The position numbers and the translations under genes are program-made. From positions 1 to 22,604 of the IMG/VR virus record IMGVR_UViG_3300022928_000132: a stretch of DNA of 22,604 nucleotides, one strand, 5' to 3'. Within the stretch, counting starts at the first letter, position 1, and every line of letters starts with the position of its first letter. The DNA comes from a virus. Shown here piece after piece: positions 1 to 6,930 of the stretch. The notes below the pieces were generated by a model that was not told the DNA's origin, searched no databases, and worked only from the letters and a program-made list of their open reading frames with translations.

Positions 1-2372
1 ACATCAACACCCATTGGTAATTCTGCCAAGTTACCATCGTGATTAATCTCCCAAGGTAAATCATCTGGGATTGTGTAGGTTAGTGATGTGATTAAAGATG
101 GGACTCCTGCGTTTCCGTTACCCCACAACTGACCTAATCTGAAGTAACAAATATGACCCGAATATGCAGACCCCTCATAGGTTGGCATTGTAAGTTTTGA
201 TAACTCAGACAATTTTTTCCACATATTCTTCATCTCATCTCGTGATGTTGCATATGCTTTGAATGAGAACGAAAGAGTTCTCTCAAATTCAGAGTACATA
301 TATGCTTTATCAGCACGACCTGGATACTTGATACCATTCCAAGATGGTGAGAATGTTTCAGTCACACCATTAATTGTAGAACGGAATTGAATTATCCGAC
401 TTGAACTTTGAGTACCTGCTGAAGTATCATATGCAAAGAATAGGTGTACTAAATCTTGTTGTAATTTAGCATTAAATACTGATTCGTACACACTATCAAT
501 TCGCAATGACTTATTGCTAGGGTCGATGCGTTCTGCATTAGTTTTGAATGTAGATGGTGTACCATAGAAAGACTGAAGATTGTAGGTTTCATAATTTTCA
601 CCTGCGGTTCTTTCCGAATCTATATTAGATTTTGATTTTTTTAGATTTCTAAAGTCACCTTTGTAGTTCGATGGGTTCTCACCATTTGATACTTTGGATA
701 TTTTACCATATGATATTGCCTCATAATCAGTTATATCATTTCCAAATCCCTCAGTTCTACCTTCAGATGAATACAATCCACGACTTTTGAATACAGTATC
801 AAGTTTATTATCTTGACCAGGGATGCCAAATGGTAACACTGGTGATGGTGGGATTTCATCCCAACCTTGAGTGATTCGTGACACTAATGGACTTTCATCA
901 GACTCAGAGTCACTATAACGAGTTAACCCAATTGATAGTGGTCGTGTATTACCAAATGTGTTTACACCACGAGTTGTTGTAGTAATACCAATACCATAAG
1001 TCGAATCAAAACCACCAACATTTGTAAGTGTAGATGGGAATGGCAAACCTGCCCCAGTCAAGTCAAGTTGATTGTATAATCTAAGAACCTTACCCGATTC
1101 ATACTTCCAAGTCTCATCACCAAGTGGTTGTTTTCCAGGTCGGTCAAAACGAAGTCCAAGATGTTGACCCCCAAGTGATGCAAGTAAATTAACTGGTGTA
1201 AATTTCTTGCCCCATTGTTGACTTCTCTGCATACCCCCTTGTTTTGCCATCCAAGTGATTCCACGAGGTGTCAATAAGAACTGAGACATTCGTACTACAT
1301 CAATTGCAGCTCGAGCAGTTGAGGTAATAGCACCACCTCTGATAAATGAGAATGACCCAACACCTAATGTTTGAGGTTCACCCTTTTCTCGTTGGATACC
1401 ACTTAGGATGAATGGTTGCTTGATTATGGATGAGTTGTATGAATCTTCCTTGAGGTTAAACTTATTGTATGTGGTTTTTAACACTTTATCAGTATAAGTC
1501 TTACCCAATCCATTATCATTTTGTTTATTAACATCATATTGATTCAATACAAACTGACCACTAATTGGTGTTAGCCCCTCAAACTGAGTTTGTGATGGGT
1601 CTACCCCAACAAATGTAGAATTATTCTTTGGTTGTTGGAATGGTGAGAATCCTTTAGCATCATCGTTGGCAATAAAGTCAACGAACTTAGGTTCTGTTGC
1701 TTGTAAATCAAACTTAGGGTCAAATGTAAATTCATTAGGAGTAGTCTCACCCTTAAATGGACTCTCCAATACCATATCAGGTACATCAGTCTCACCCAAG
1801 AACTTTGCTTCTAAACTCATCTTGTTAGGAGTTGTTTCACCTAAGAACTTTTCAGCAATTGAAAATTCCCTTGGTGTAGTTTCCCCTAAGAATTGTTGAG
1901 TGAATCTAAATTCGGAAGGTGTGGTTTCTCCTTTGAACTTTTCCGCACTGGAGTAGTCTTGAGGAGTCGTTTGACCCTTAAATCTATCTCCTTGAGTAAT
2001 ATTTTGCGTTTCGGTTTCACCTTTGAATTTATCCCCTTGTTGAACTTGTGTCGGTTCGGTCTGACCTAAGAATCTTTCCGATAACGACATTTTTGATGGT
2101 GTTGTTTCACCCAAATAGTTTGATGAGTTATCAAACTTAGTTTGAGTCGTTTCACCAAGATAGTTTGATGAGTTATCAAACTTGTTTGGAGTAACACCTT
2201 GTTTAGGGGTCGTTGTATTTGATTTAGGGGCACTTGGAGTCTTATCTACAAACTGAGATAATGGAGTCTGATTAGAAGTCTTAGGAACATCCACACGTTT
2301 CTTATCAACAAGTGGTTTCTCTACGGGTCTTCTAAACTTAGACAAGTCTGATTTTAAGTCTTTTAATGCCAT
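1..2372 (-). CDS. Large tail/baseplate structural protein with N-terminal 15-residue repeats (partial, C-terminus off the window)
   Basis: An uninterrupted frame runs from an ATG at 2372 to the left edge, giving about 790 residues and no stop. The start lies 10 bases after the tape measure stop and is preceded by TAAGGA, a good ribosome binding site. Residues 1-63 are a Lys/Pro/Thr-rich leader. Residues 64-228 are eleven tandem 15-residue repeats with core F-x-G-E-T-T-P. The rest is a mixed globular region without membrane segments. Near residues 690-760 the pattern FSFKAYATSRDEMKNMWKKL, followed by DLPWEIN, resembles tail/baseplate structural proteins of marine myoviruses, as I remember them. 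Its place directly after the tape measure gene is where hub or baseplate proteins normally sit. A virion structural role is well supported by context; the exact baseplate role is inference. Confidence 0.75.
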   Translation of the reverse strand, partial: MALKDLKSDLSKFRRPVEKPLVDKKRVDVPKTSNQTPLSQFVDKTPSAPKSNTTTPKQGVTPNKFDNSSNYLGETTQTKFDNSSNYLGETTPSKMSLSERFLGQTEPTQVQQGDKFKGETETQNITQGDRFKGQTTPQDYSSAEKFKGETTPSEFRFTQQFLGETTPREFSIAEKFLGETTPNKMSLEAKFLGETDVPDMVLESPFKGETTPNEFTFDPKFDLQATEPKFVDFIANDDAKGFSPFQQPKNNSTFVGVDPSQTQFEGLTPISGQFVLNQYDVNKQNDNGLGKTYTDKVLKTTYNKFNLKEDSYNSSIIKQPFILSGIQREKGEPQTLGVGSFSFIRGGAITSTARAAIDVVRMSQFLLTPRGITWMAKQGGMQRSQQWGKKFTPVNLLASLGGQHLGLRFDRPGKQPLGDETWKYESGKVLRLYNQLDLTGAGLPFPSTLTNVGGFDSTYGIGITTTTRGVNTFGNTRPLSIGLTRYSDSESDESPLVSRITQGWDEIPPSPVLPFGIPGQDNKLDTVFKSRGLYSSEGRTEGFGNDITDYEAISYGKISKVSNGENPSNYKGDFRNLKKSKSNIDSERTAGENYETYNLQSFYGTPSTFKTNAERIDPSNKSLRIDSVYESVFNAKLQQDLVHLFFAYDTSAGTQSSSRIIQFRSTINGVTETFSPSWNGIKYPGRADKAYMYSEFERTLSFSFKAYATSRDEMKNMWKKLSELSKLTMPTYEGSAYSGHICYFRLGQLWGNGNAGVPSLITSLTYTIPDDLPWEINHDGNLAELPMGVD
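1689..2183 (-). repeat. Eleven tandem 45-bp (15-residue) coding repeats
   Basis: The N-terminal part of the partial structural gene is built of 15-residue units with consensus F-[LK]-G-E-T-T-P-x-x-[FM]-x-x-x-x-[KR]. The first two units are almost identical (KFDNSSNYLGETTQT and KFDNSSNYLGETTPS); the remainder have diverged and the last is degenerate. At DNA level the first two units share the run tagtttgatgagttatcaaa (plus strand) 45 bases apart. The invariant length with drifting sequence suggests a structural repeat kept in register. Confidence 0.9.
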
Positions 2373-2382
2373 TTATATATCC

Positions 2383-4560
2383 TTACTTCAATTGGTCTCT
2401 ATAAGACTGCATTCTTACATTTTTCTTATTCATAGTAGAAACCACTTTATCATCAATAACAATCTGAACTGGTTGTGATTGTATATCTCTACGAAGTCCT
2501 TTGATTTCATCAAGAAGTGGGTCACTTTGTTGGCCACCAGCACTACCACCTTCACTATCACCACCCAAACCAAGTGCGTTAGCAATCATAGGTAGGAATA
2601 CACCCAAAATCATAAGAGTTGGGAGTAATGGTGTGATTAGAGCAAGTCCCATTGCTAATGGAATCATAGATGCACCCAATAGTGCGAATACACCGGCCAA
2701 AGCAATAAGACCTGGTGCTATCATTACAAGCGCTACCAATTGATTTGTTAATTCACCAAACATACCAAAACCTTTAGCGATTTCTTGGATAGCAATACCC
2801 AACACCAATAGGGCAGCTGCAATTACTAACATAGCGGCTGCACCTGCAAGGATTGCTACTGCACCCACACCACTCATCATAATAGCACCTACTAATGCGA
2901 GTGCTCCAACGAGTGCTAACATAGATACAACTGCCATAGCGACAGCTTCCCAAGATACTTCCATAAATTCTTGAACTGCTTTAGCGAATATGAATACTGA
3001 AGCGGCAACTAATGCAAGTGCGGCACCACCAGCGAGTAGTTTTTTAGCATCGATACCTGAGATTGCTTTACTCATACCACCAATACCTTTACCACCACCT
3101 TGTGGAACAGATGGTGCTTTACCACCACCACCAGCAGCACCCATACCTTTACCACCACCCATACCTGGCATAAACGACTTACCTTGCATCTTATTCATAA
3201 TACCATATTGAATAACAAGTTTAGCCATTTCGATAGCAGCAGTCTTAGCACCTTCGGCAGCACTGGCGAATGTTCCTTTTAGGAATCCAAATACTTTAGC
3301 ACCAGTCGAACCATATTTAGCAGTTAATTCTGCATTTTCTTCTTGGGTTTGAACCATATTGGTTAGTTCATCAGCCGACATACCATATGTGTCCGCCAAC
3401 ATTTGAACTTGTTTATGACCCATTGAACCCAATTTTTCAGTAGACAGTCCGGCCTCTTTTATAGATTGTGCCATCATCTCAGCACCTTTTTCAGCATCAC
3501 CATATTGAATCTCAAAAGCAGCTGCTCTCATAGCTTGAGTATCACCCAACATATCACCAAGACCCATTGCCCTTGCCTTTTGTTCGGCCCTTAAAGAACT
3601 TTCGATGTTCAACATATTGTCTGACATATCTCTCATTTTAGATATCGACAATCCTTGCTTAGCAAGTTCTGCTGATTTTTGTGCTAACACTTTAATCTCT
3701 TCTTTCGACATACCCAGCATCATTTGTTGGTTTGCTGCCATATCCTTCATTACAGCCGATGCGTTTACACCAACACCTTGAGCAATATCTTTGATTTCAG
3801 TTGTTAAATCACCAGCACTACCTGATGCTTGTTCAAATATAGTTGATAATCCGGCCGCTGAAGCAGCATCGCCTGTAAGTGATGATATTTCAGCGACATC
3901 TTTTAGCATACCACTTGTAATATGTTGTGTTGTATTGAATTTATCAGATAATGCCCCTGCTGCCGCTGACATATCATTCATATCATATAATAATGATGTA
4001 GATGCGGCTAATTGCATATCACCTGCCAATCCGGCTGCTTCACCGGCACTCAGTCCCAATGTTTTATACAACTCAACACCAGTATCTTTTACACCAGTGA
4101 ATGCTTCTTTTGTCTTGTCAATCGCAGATGTAAATGCTTTTGCTCCAAGTGCCATTATACCACCGGCTGCAAACAAGTCTGCTAATTCAGATGAATATCC
4201 CAATGATTGTTTTAACTCATCATTGAGGTTGTTCATTATGTCTTTTTGCTTTTGCTTATTATCCTTTATCTTTTTTTCAGTTTCTAAATATTTTTCAACT
4301 GTATCAAGATGTGATAGTAAGTCTTTATCGGCCTGTCTATTAAACTTAGCAACTTTTTTGAGAACTTTTTCTTTCTCTTCTTGAACTGCTAGAATCTTAG
4401 ACTCAAGGTCTTGTACACCAGATGTACTCTCAACCAATGCTTTTTGAGCTTTGGTGAGTTCGCCAGTCTGAGTGATACGTTCTTGTAGAATCTTTGACAA
4501 ATTCCTTTGAATCGCATCTTCTTGCTTTATCTGATTTATACGTTCTTGATTATCGGCCAT
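2383..4560 (-). CDS. Tail tape measure protein
   Basis: 725 residues. The N-terminal 110 residues are charged and helical with coiled-coil character. Residues about 110-460 are Ala/Met-rich helical sequence with small-residue patterns typical of tape measure proteins. A Gly-rich linker (MGGGKGMGAAGGGG) near 470-490 leads to a long hydrophobic stretch at about 507-666 with several potential membrane-spanning helices, then a hydrophilic tail. This layout of coiled coil, Ala-rich helix and late hydrophobic block is characteristic of proteins that set tail length and enter the host envelope on ejection. By the rule of about 0.15 nm per residue, the tail would be near 110 nm (inference). The start has GGGG six bases upstream. 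The gene follows the chaperone-like frames and a small basic protein, the usual position for a tape measure. Confidence 0.88.
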   Translation of the reverse strand: MADNQERINQIKQEDAIQRNLSKILQERITQTGELTKAQKALVESTSGVQDLESKILAVQEEKEKVLKKVAKFNRQADKDLLSHLDTVEKYLETEKKIKDNKQKQKDIMNNLNDELKQSLGYSSELADLFAAGGIMALGAKAFTSAIDKTKEAFTGVKDTGVELYKTLGLSAGEAAGLAGDMQLAASTSLLYDMNDMSAAAGALSDKFNTTQHITSGMLKDVAEISSLTGDAASAAGLSTIFEQASGSAGDLTTEIKDIAQGVGVNASAVMKDMAANQQMMLGMSKEEIKVLAQKSAELAKQGLSISKMRDMSDNMLNIESSLRAEQKARAMGLGDMLGDTQAMRAAAFEIQYGDAEKGAEMMAQSIKEAGLSTEKLGSMGHKQVQMLADTYGMSADELTNMVQTQEENAELTAKYGSTGAKVFGFLKGTFASAAEGAKTAAIEMAKLVIQYGIMNKMQGKSFMPGMGGGKGMGAAGGGGKAPSVPQGGGKGIGGMSKAISGIDAKKLLAGGAALALVAASVFIFAKAVQEFMEVSWEAVAMAVVSMLALVGALALVGAIMMSGVGAVAILAGAAAMLVIAAALLVLGIAIQEIAKGFGMFGELTNQLVALVMIAPGLIALAGVFALLGASMIPLAMGLALITPLLPTLMILGVFLPMIANALGLGGDSEGGSAGGQQSDPLLDEIKGLRRDIQSQPVQIVIDDKVVSTMNKKNVRMQSYRDQLK

Positions 4561-4576
4561 CTAAAACCCCAATGGA

Positions 4577-4783
4577 TTAATATACTTGCTTGATATTGTA
4601 CTTCTTTAGAATTGCTTTGAATTCTGGGTCGTTTTCTAACTTCTCTAAGTCTTTTTCTAAGTCTTTAAGGTCTGATTTCTTTTTTGCTATCTTTACTCTA
4701 TGAAAGATTCTATCAACAAACCCCTCATCGAGTCCCTTTGATTTCAATAATTCGGTAAGTTCTGATTTTTTCATTGTTTTCAT
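4577..4783 (-). CDS. Small basic helical protein between tail chaperone and tape measure genes
   Basis: 68 residues, rich in Lys, Glu, Asp and Leu, with heptad-like helix from about residue 35 (KKSDLKDLEKDLEKLENDP). An in-frame ATG exists 36 bases upstream at 4819, but GGGAG lies four to five bases before the ATG at 4783. The upstream start would also put the TATTTATA motif and part of a terminator hairpin inside the gene, so 4783 is chosen. I do not recognise the family. It opens the unit that continues with the tape measure gene 16 bases downstream, so a tail-assembly role is likely by context only. Confidence 0.75.
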   Translation of the reverse strand: MKTMKKSELTELLKSKGLDEGFVDRIFHRVKIAKKKSDLKDLEKDLEKLENDPEFKAILKKYNIKQVY

Positions 4784-4798
4784 ACGTCTCCCATATAG

Positions 4799-4806
4799 TA
4801 TAAATA
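4799..4806 (-). promoter_or_regulatory. TATTTATA motif, candidate late promoter
   Basis: The coding strand reads CCATATTTATACTATAT, 15 bases before the start at 4783 and directly downstream of a terminator. It is one of the recurrent octamers that mark transcription-unit starts in this window. Confidence 0.55.
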
Positions 4807-4809
4807 TGG

Positions 4810-4832
4810 AAAAACCCAACTTTAAGTTGGGT
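4810..4832 (-). terminator. Intrinsic terminator after the tail chaperone frames
   Basis: The inverted repeat ACCCAAC / GTTGGGT with a five-base loop (TTTAA) is followed on the coding strand by five T residues. It lies five bases after the stop of the 4838-5062 frame and only on the minus strand does it have a T-tract. Confidence 0.8.
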
Positions 4833-4837
4833 CTTCC

Positions 4838-5062
4838 TTACTTTCTTGTTTTGGCTTTTATTTTTGCGGCTTCTTTGTCGTGTGCTTTCTTTTCCTCTTG
4901 TTTGAACTCTATAATTTTATTAATATAAAACTTACGGGCCCAAACTGGCATATTGTAAACATCTGACCAAGTGAATCCACCATTTCCGTGGTAGATTAAA
5001 TCAAAAATATGAGCGTGCAAATATTGTCGATAATTAAGACTCAGGCCAAAAAAAGGACACAT
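4838..5062 (-). CDS. Downstream tail-assembly-chaperone-like frame, probably reached by ribosomal frameshifting
   Basis: As an independent ORF this frame gives 74 residues, with features such as FDLIYHGNGGFTWSDVYNMP and WARKFYINKI and a basic, Lys-rich tail. I remember similar short proteins following the chaperone gene in marine T4-like phages. It overlaps the end of the 289-residue gene by 29 bases, in the +1 (equivalently -2) frame. Its own ATG at 5062 has no ribosome binding site at proper spacing, and the first nine codons run through the seven-T slippery run at 5048-5054. The frame is therefore more likely expressed as a C-terminal extension of the upstream protein, as in the G/GT-type chaperone pairs of other tailed phages. 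Independent translation by coupling cannot be excluded. Confidence 0.7.
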   Translation of the reverse strand: MCPFFGLSLNYRQYLHAHIFDLIYHGNGGFTWSDVYNMPVWARKFYINKIIEFKQEEKKAHDKEAAKIKAKTRK

Positions 5063-5903
5063 CCATTGGCAGTTGCATCACTCTCCCTTCCCCGGTCTCC
5101 TCCGAAATAAATTCCCAAGTCAAATCGATATCAGGAACTACTTTGTTAATATGTGCTCGGAGGGCCTTTGAATCTACTGCAAATAGTTCATTATCAACAA
5201 AATTATTAATTGTACTTAATTCTCTATCACCATCTACTGAAAGAATCATTGTTTTCAATCGAGTTGTTAACTCTCTTGATGTAGTATCTTTCATCTTACG
5301 ATTTGCTTTATTAATTGCTTCGGCTTCGTGTTTAACTTTACGCTCTTTACTCTCAGTCATTGCCATAAAGGTAATCTTACGTTGAGAACGGGGTAGAGTG
5401 AATTCAAATTCGTTTGTATGTGGTGCTACTTGATACGACCCATCATATTCTTTATTTTCAAACTGAGTAAGGTCGATAGTTTCTTTTTGTTTGTTACCAC
5501 TATATGGGTCATCAATCTCAACTTCGTAATCTTTACCATATCCCAAAATTCTTGCAGCAATCATAATGGCATTCTTGTCACCAGCCACCAAGTCTACATA
5601 CTTGATAGGAACACCCTCACCATTTGATATAATCAAAGATTGGAATAATCGGTCAAGAACTGACCCATCTTTAATATATGACTGAGTTGTAAGGATATCC
5701 TCTTCCTTAGCAGTCATATACTTCATTTCAATTTTACCACTTGAAAGTGGGTTTTCTTTTGGATAAATCAAACCCTTAGATGGGAGTTCGATAATCTCGG
5801 TTGGAAACTTGTAATCACTTACTTGTTTCACTTCGTGTTGTTGTCTGAGTTTTGCTGCCAACTCGGCATCAGACATTTGATAATCATCTTGTAAATCTGC
5901 CAT
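5034..5903 (-). CDS. T4 gp26-like / tail assembly chaperone-like protein
   Basis: 289 residues. The signature ELPSKGLIYP at 39-48 followed by YMTAKEEDIL at 62-71 matches what I remember of the T4-type baseplate (gp26-like) family common in marine myoviruses. The protein ends in a SFFWPES motif, also typical of that group. It lies between the tail tube and tape measure genes, where contractile and siphophage tail modules keep their tape-measure chaperone, and it overlaps a small frame through a slippery run. These context arguments favour a chaperone role over a structural hub role; the two views cannot be separated here. The start has AAGGA seven bases upstream and a TATTTATA motif 32 bases upstream. 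Confidence 0.7.
   Translation of the reverse strand: MADLQDDYQMSDAELAAKLRQQHEVKQVSDYKFPTEIIELPSKGLIYPKENPLSSGKIEMKYMTAKEEDILTTQSYIKDGSVLDRLFQSLIISNGEGVPIKYVDLVAGDKNAIMIAARILGYGKDYEVEIDDPYSGNKQKETIDLTQFENKEYDGSYQVAPHTNEFEFTLPRSQRKITFMAMTESKERKVKHEAEAINKANRKMKDTTSRELTTRLKTMILSVDGDRELSTINNFVDNELFAVDSKALRAHINKVVPDIDLTWEFISEETGEGRVMQLPMDVSFFWPES
5048..5054 (-). other. Seven-T slippery run, candidate programmed frameshift site
   Basis: The coding strand reads GTGTCCTTTTTTTGGCCTGAG. The zero frame continues TCC TTT TTT TGG and stops 12 bases later. A +1 or -2 shift on the T run yields TTT GGC CTG AGT and enters the 4838-5062 frame. A purine-rich Shine-Dalgarno-like stretch (GGGGAAGGGAGAG) lies about 26 bases upstream, farther than is usual for a stimulator. 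Confidence 0.55.
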
Positions 5904-5921
5904 AACTTTTCCTTGTTATTA

Positions 5922-5943
5922 TTTGGTTAACCACATATAAATA
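5922..5943 (-). promoter_or_regulatory. TATTTATA motif with GGTTAACC palindrome, candidate late promoter
   Basis: The plus-strand octamer TATAAATA is at 5936-5943 and the palindrome GGTTAACC at 5925-5932, between the octamer and the start at 5903. The 22 bases match positions 6297-6318 at 20 sites, so two neighbouring genes share the same control element. Confidence 0.55.
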
Positions 5944-5965
5944 TGGAACTCAAACATTTATAATA

Positions 5966-5991
5966 CAAAAACCCCCACCAAAGGTGAGGGT
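5966..5991 (-). terminator. Intrinsic terminator after the 85-residue gene
   Basis: The arms ACCCCCACC (5971-5979) and GGTGAGGGT (5983-5991) pair with one wobble in the minus-strand RNA around a three-base loop, followed by five T residues. It lies 27 bases after the stop at 6018. Confidence 0.78.
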
Positions 5992-6017
5992 TCTTAAAAA
6001 TCAGTTCTTAGGATTTC

Positions 6018-6275
6018 TTAGTGTTCCCAAGAGTAGTTACCTTCAGTACCCAACAATTTTGAAGTACCTGCGTTGAATCCATCAAATCCTGCTGGAACTT
6101 CTTCAAGAGTAATTGCTTCTCTATTTTCTTTGTCCCAACCTGGGTTTGGAAGACCCCAAGTCTCATCAGCGACATCAATTGTGAAGTGTTCTTCACCTGC
6201 ATCTACAAATGCACCATTACCACCAATGTACTCTACTACGAAGTCATCTTTTCTTCTTACTACTAATTCTGCCAT
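6018..6275 (-). CDS. Small protein of unknown function in tail operon
   Basis: 85 residues, acidic, no membrane segment, no Cys. It begins MAELVVRRKDDFVVEY and contains a Gly/Asp-rich middle and a PNPGWDKENREA stretch. The start is supported by AGGAG eight bases upstream, and the gene is its own transcription unit with an upstream TATTTATA pair and a downstream hairpin. I do not recognise the family. An isolated small gene with a strong ribosome binding site between tail tube and chaperone genes could be a minor virion or assembly protein. An overlapping frame at 6008-6202 on the same strand has no such signals and is rejected. Confidence 0.75.
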   Translation of the reverse strand: MAELVVRRKDDFVVEYIGGNGAFVDAGEEHFTIDVADETWGLPNPGWDKENREAITLEEVPAGFDGFNAGTSKLLGTEGNYSWEH

Positions 6276-6296
6276 AGCTTTCTCCTTTTATTTTAT

Positions 6297-6329
6297 TTTG
6301 GTTAACCTCAAATAAATATGTTATAAATA
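6297..6329 (-). promoter_or_regulatory. Double TATTTAT motif with GGTTAACC palindrome
   Basis: Two copies lie 11 bases apart: plus-strand AATAAATA at 6311-6318 and TATAAATA at 6322-6329. GGTTAACC is at 6300-6307. The 6297-6318 part repeats 5922-5943 with two mismatches. It lies upstream of the gene starting at 6275. Confidence 0.5.
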
Positions 6330-6332
6330 TAG

Positions 6333-6358
6333 AAAAACCCCATCAAAACGATGGGGTT
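6333..6358 (-). terminator. Intrinsic terminator after tail tube gene
   Basis: The arms AACCCCAT (6336-6343) and ATGGGGTT (6351-6358) form an eight-pair stem with a seven-base loop. A T-tract follows on the coding strand, 36 bases past the tail tube stop. Confidence 0.82.
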
Positions 6359-6394
6359 CTCAATTCTCATTTTACAATAGTTGCAATCCGTGTC

Positions 6395-6883
6395 TTAGTA
6401 TTGTAGTATTGCGTAATCGTAAGTCAATGTCATTTCAACTGTTGCCAAATCTTCACCACTATAATCCATATCGGAGAAGTTAGCACTTTGTACGAATGCA
6501 CCTTTCAAAGTCCACTCTTCTACTTTATCACCAACAGGACCCAAACTATTGAATGTGATATCTTTTTTGTAGAAGTCAGAGTAACCATCACGACCAGTTA
6601 CTGATTCGTGGTGTAGTCTTACCCACTCCATTACTGCTTGAGCAGCCGAAGGAACTACTGGGTCATACAAGGTTACTGACAAATCTTGCCATTCAGAACG
6701 ACCTTTTACATATCTACGAGTGTTGATATGGTCGATAGTCACCTTACCATTATTAATCTCAGGTCTTGCAGCGGTTTTCACCAAGTATGCAGGGATACCT
6801 TCGATGTACATAATGAACCTATTTGACATTTTAGGTTCAAAGTTGGTGAACATAATTTCATTTGGGTCTAATAGCTGTGCCAT
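6395..6883 (-). CDS. Tail tube protein (T4 gp19-like)
   Basis: 162 residues, close to the length of T4 gp19-type tube proteins. It has the expected features: an N-terminal NRFIMYIEGIPAYLVKTAARP strand pattern, a middle WQDLSVTLYDP segment and a C-terminal beta-rich LATVEMTLTYDYAI. The product would polymerise as hexameric rings inside the sheath and form the DNA conduit. It follows the sheath gene directly, which is the conserved order in contractile tails. AGGAG lies seven bases before the ATG, a CTATTTATTA motif lies about 26 bases upstream, and a strong terminator follows, consistent with an abundant protein expressed from its own transcript. Confidence 0.88.
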   Translation of the reverse strand: MAQLLDPNEIMFTNFEPKMSNRFIMYIEGIPAYLVKTAARPEINNGKVTIDHINTRRYVKGRSEWQDLSVTLYDPVVPSAAQAVMEWVRLHHESVTGRDGYSDFYKKDITFNSLGPVGDKVEEWTLKGAFVQSANFSDMDYSGEDLATVEMTLTYDYAILQY

Positions 6884-6908
6884 TTATAATCTCCTATTGT
6901 CTCTTTCT

Positions 6909-6917
6909 AATAAATAG
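6909..6917 (-). promoter_or_regulatory. TATTTATT motif, candidate late promoter of the tail tube gene
   Basis: The coding strand reads GACTATTTATTAGAAAG, about 26 bases before the start at 6883. It is a one-base variant of the TATTTATA octamer. Confidence 0.45.
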
Positions 6918-6930
6918 TCTATTTCTACAA

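Noticed and set aside
3791-4384. Plus-strand 197-codon open frame opposite the tape measure gene
   Set aside because: Antisense shadow of an Ala-rich gene; no ribosome binding site, and all supported genes are on the minus strand.
4784-4819. Upstream ATG at 4819 as start of the small basic protein
   Set aside because: It would include the TATTTATA motif and part of the terminator; the ATG at 4783 has GGGAG at good spacing.
6008-6202. 64-residue minus-strand frame overlapping the 85-residue gene
   Set aside because: No ribosome binding site and entirely inside the 85-residue frame, which has AGGAG and a promoter-like motif.
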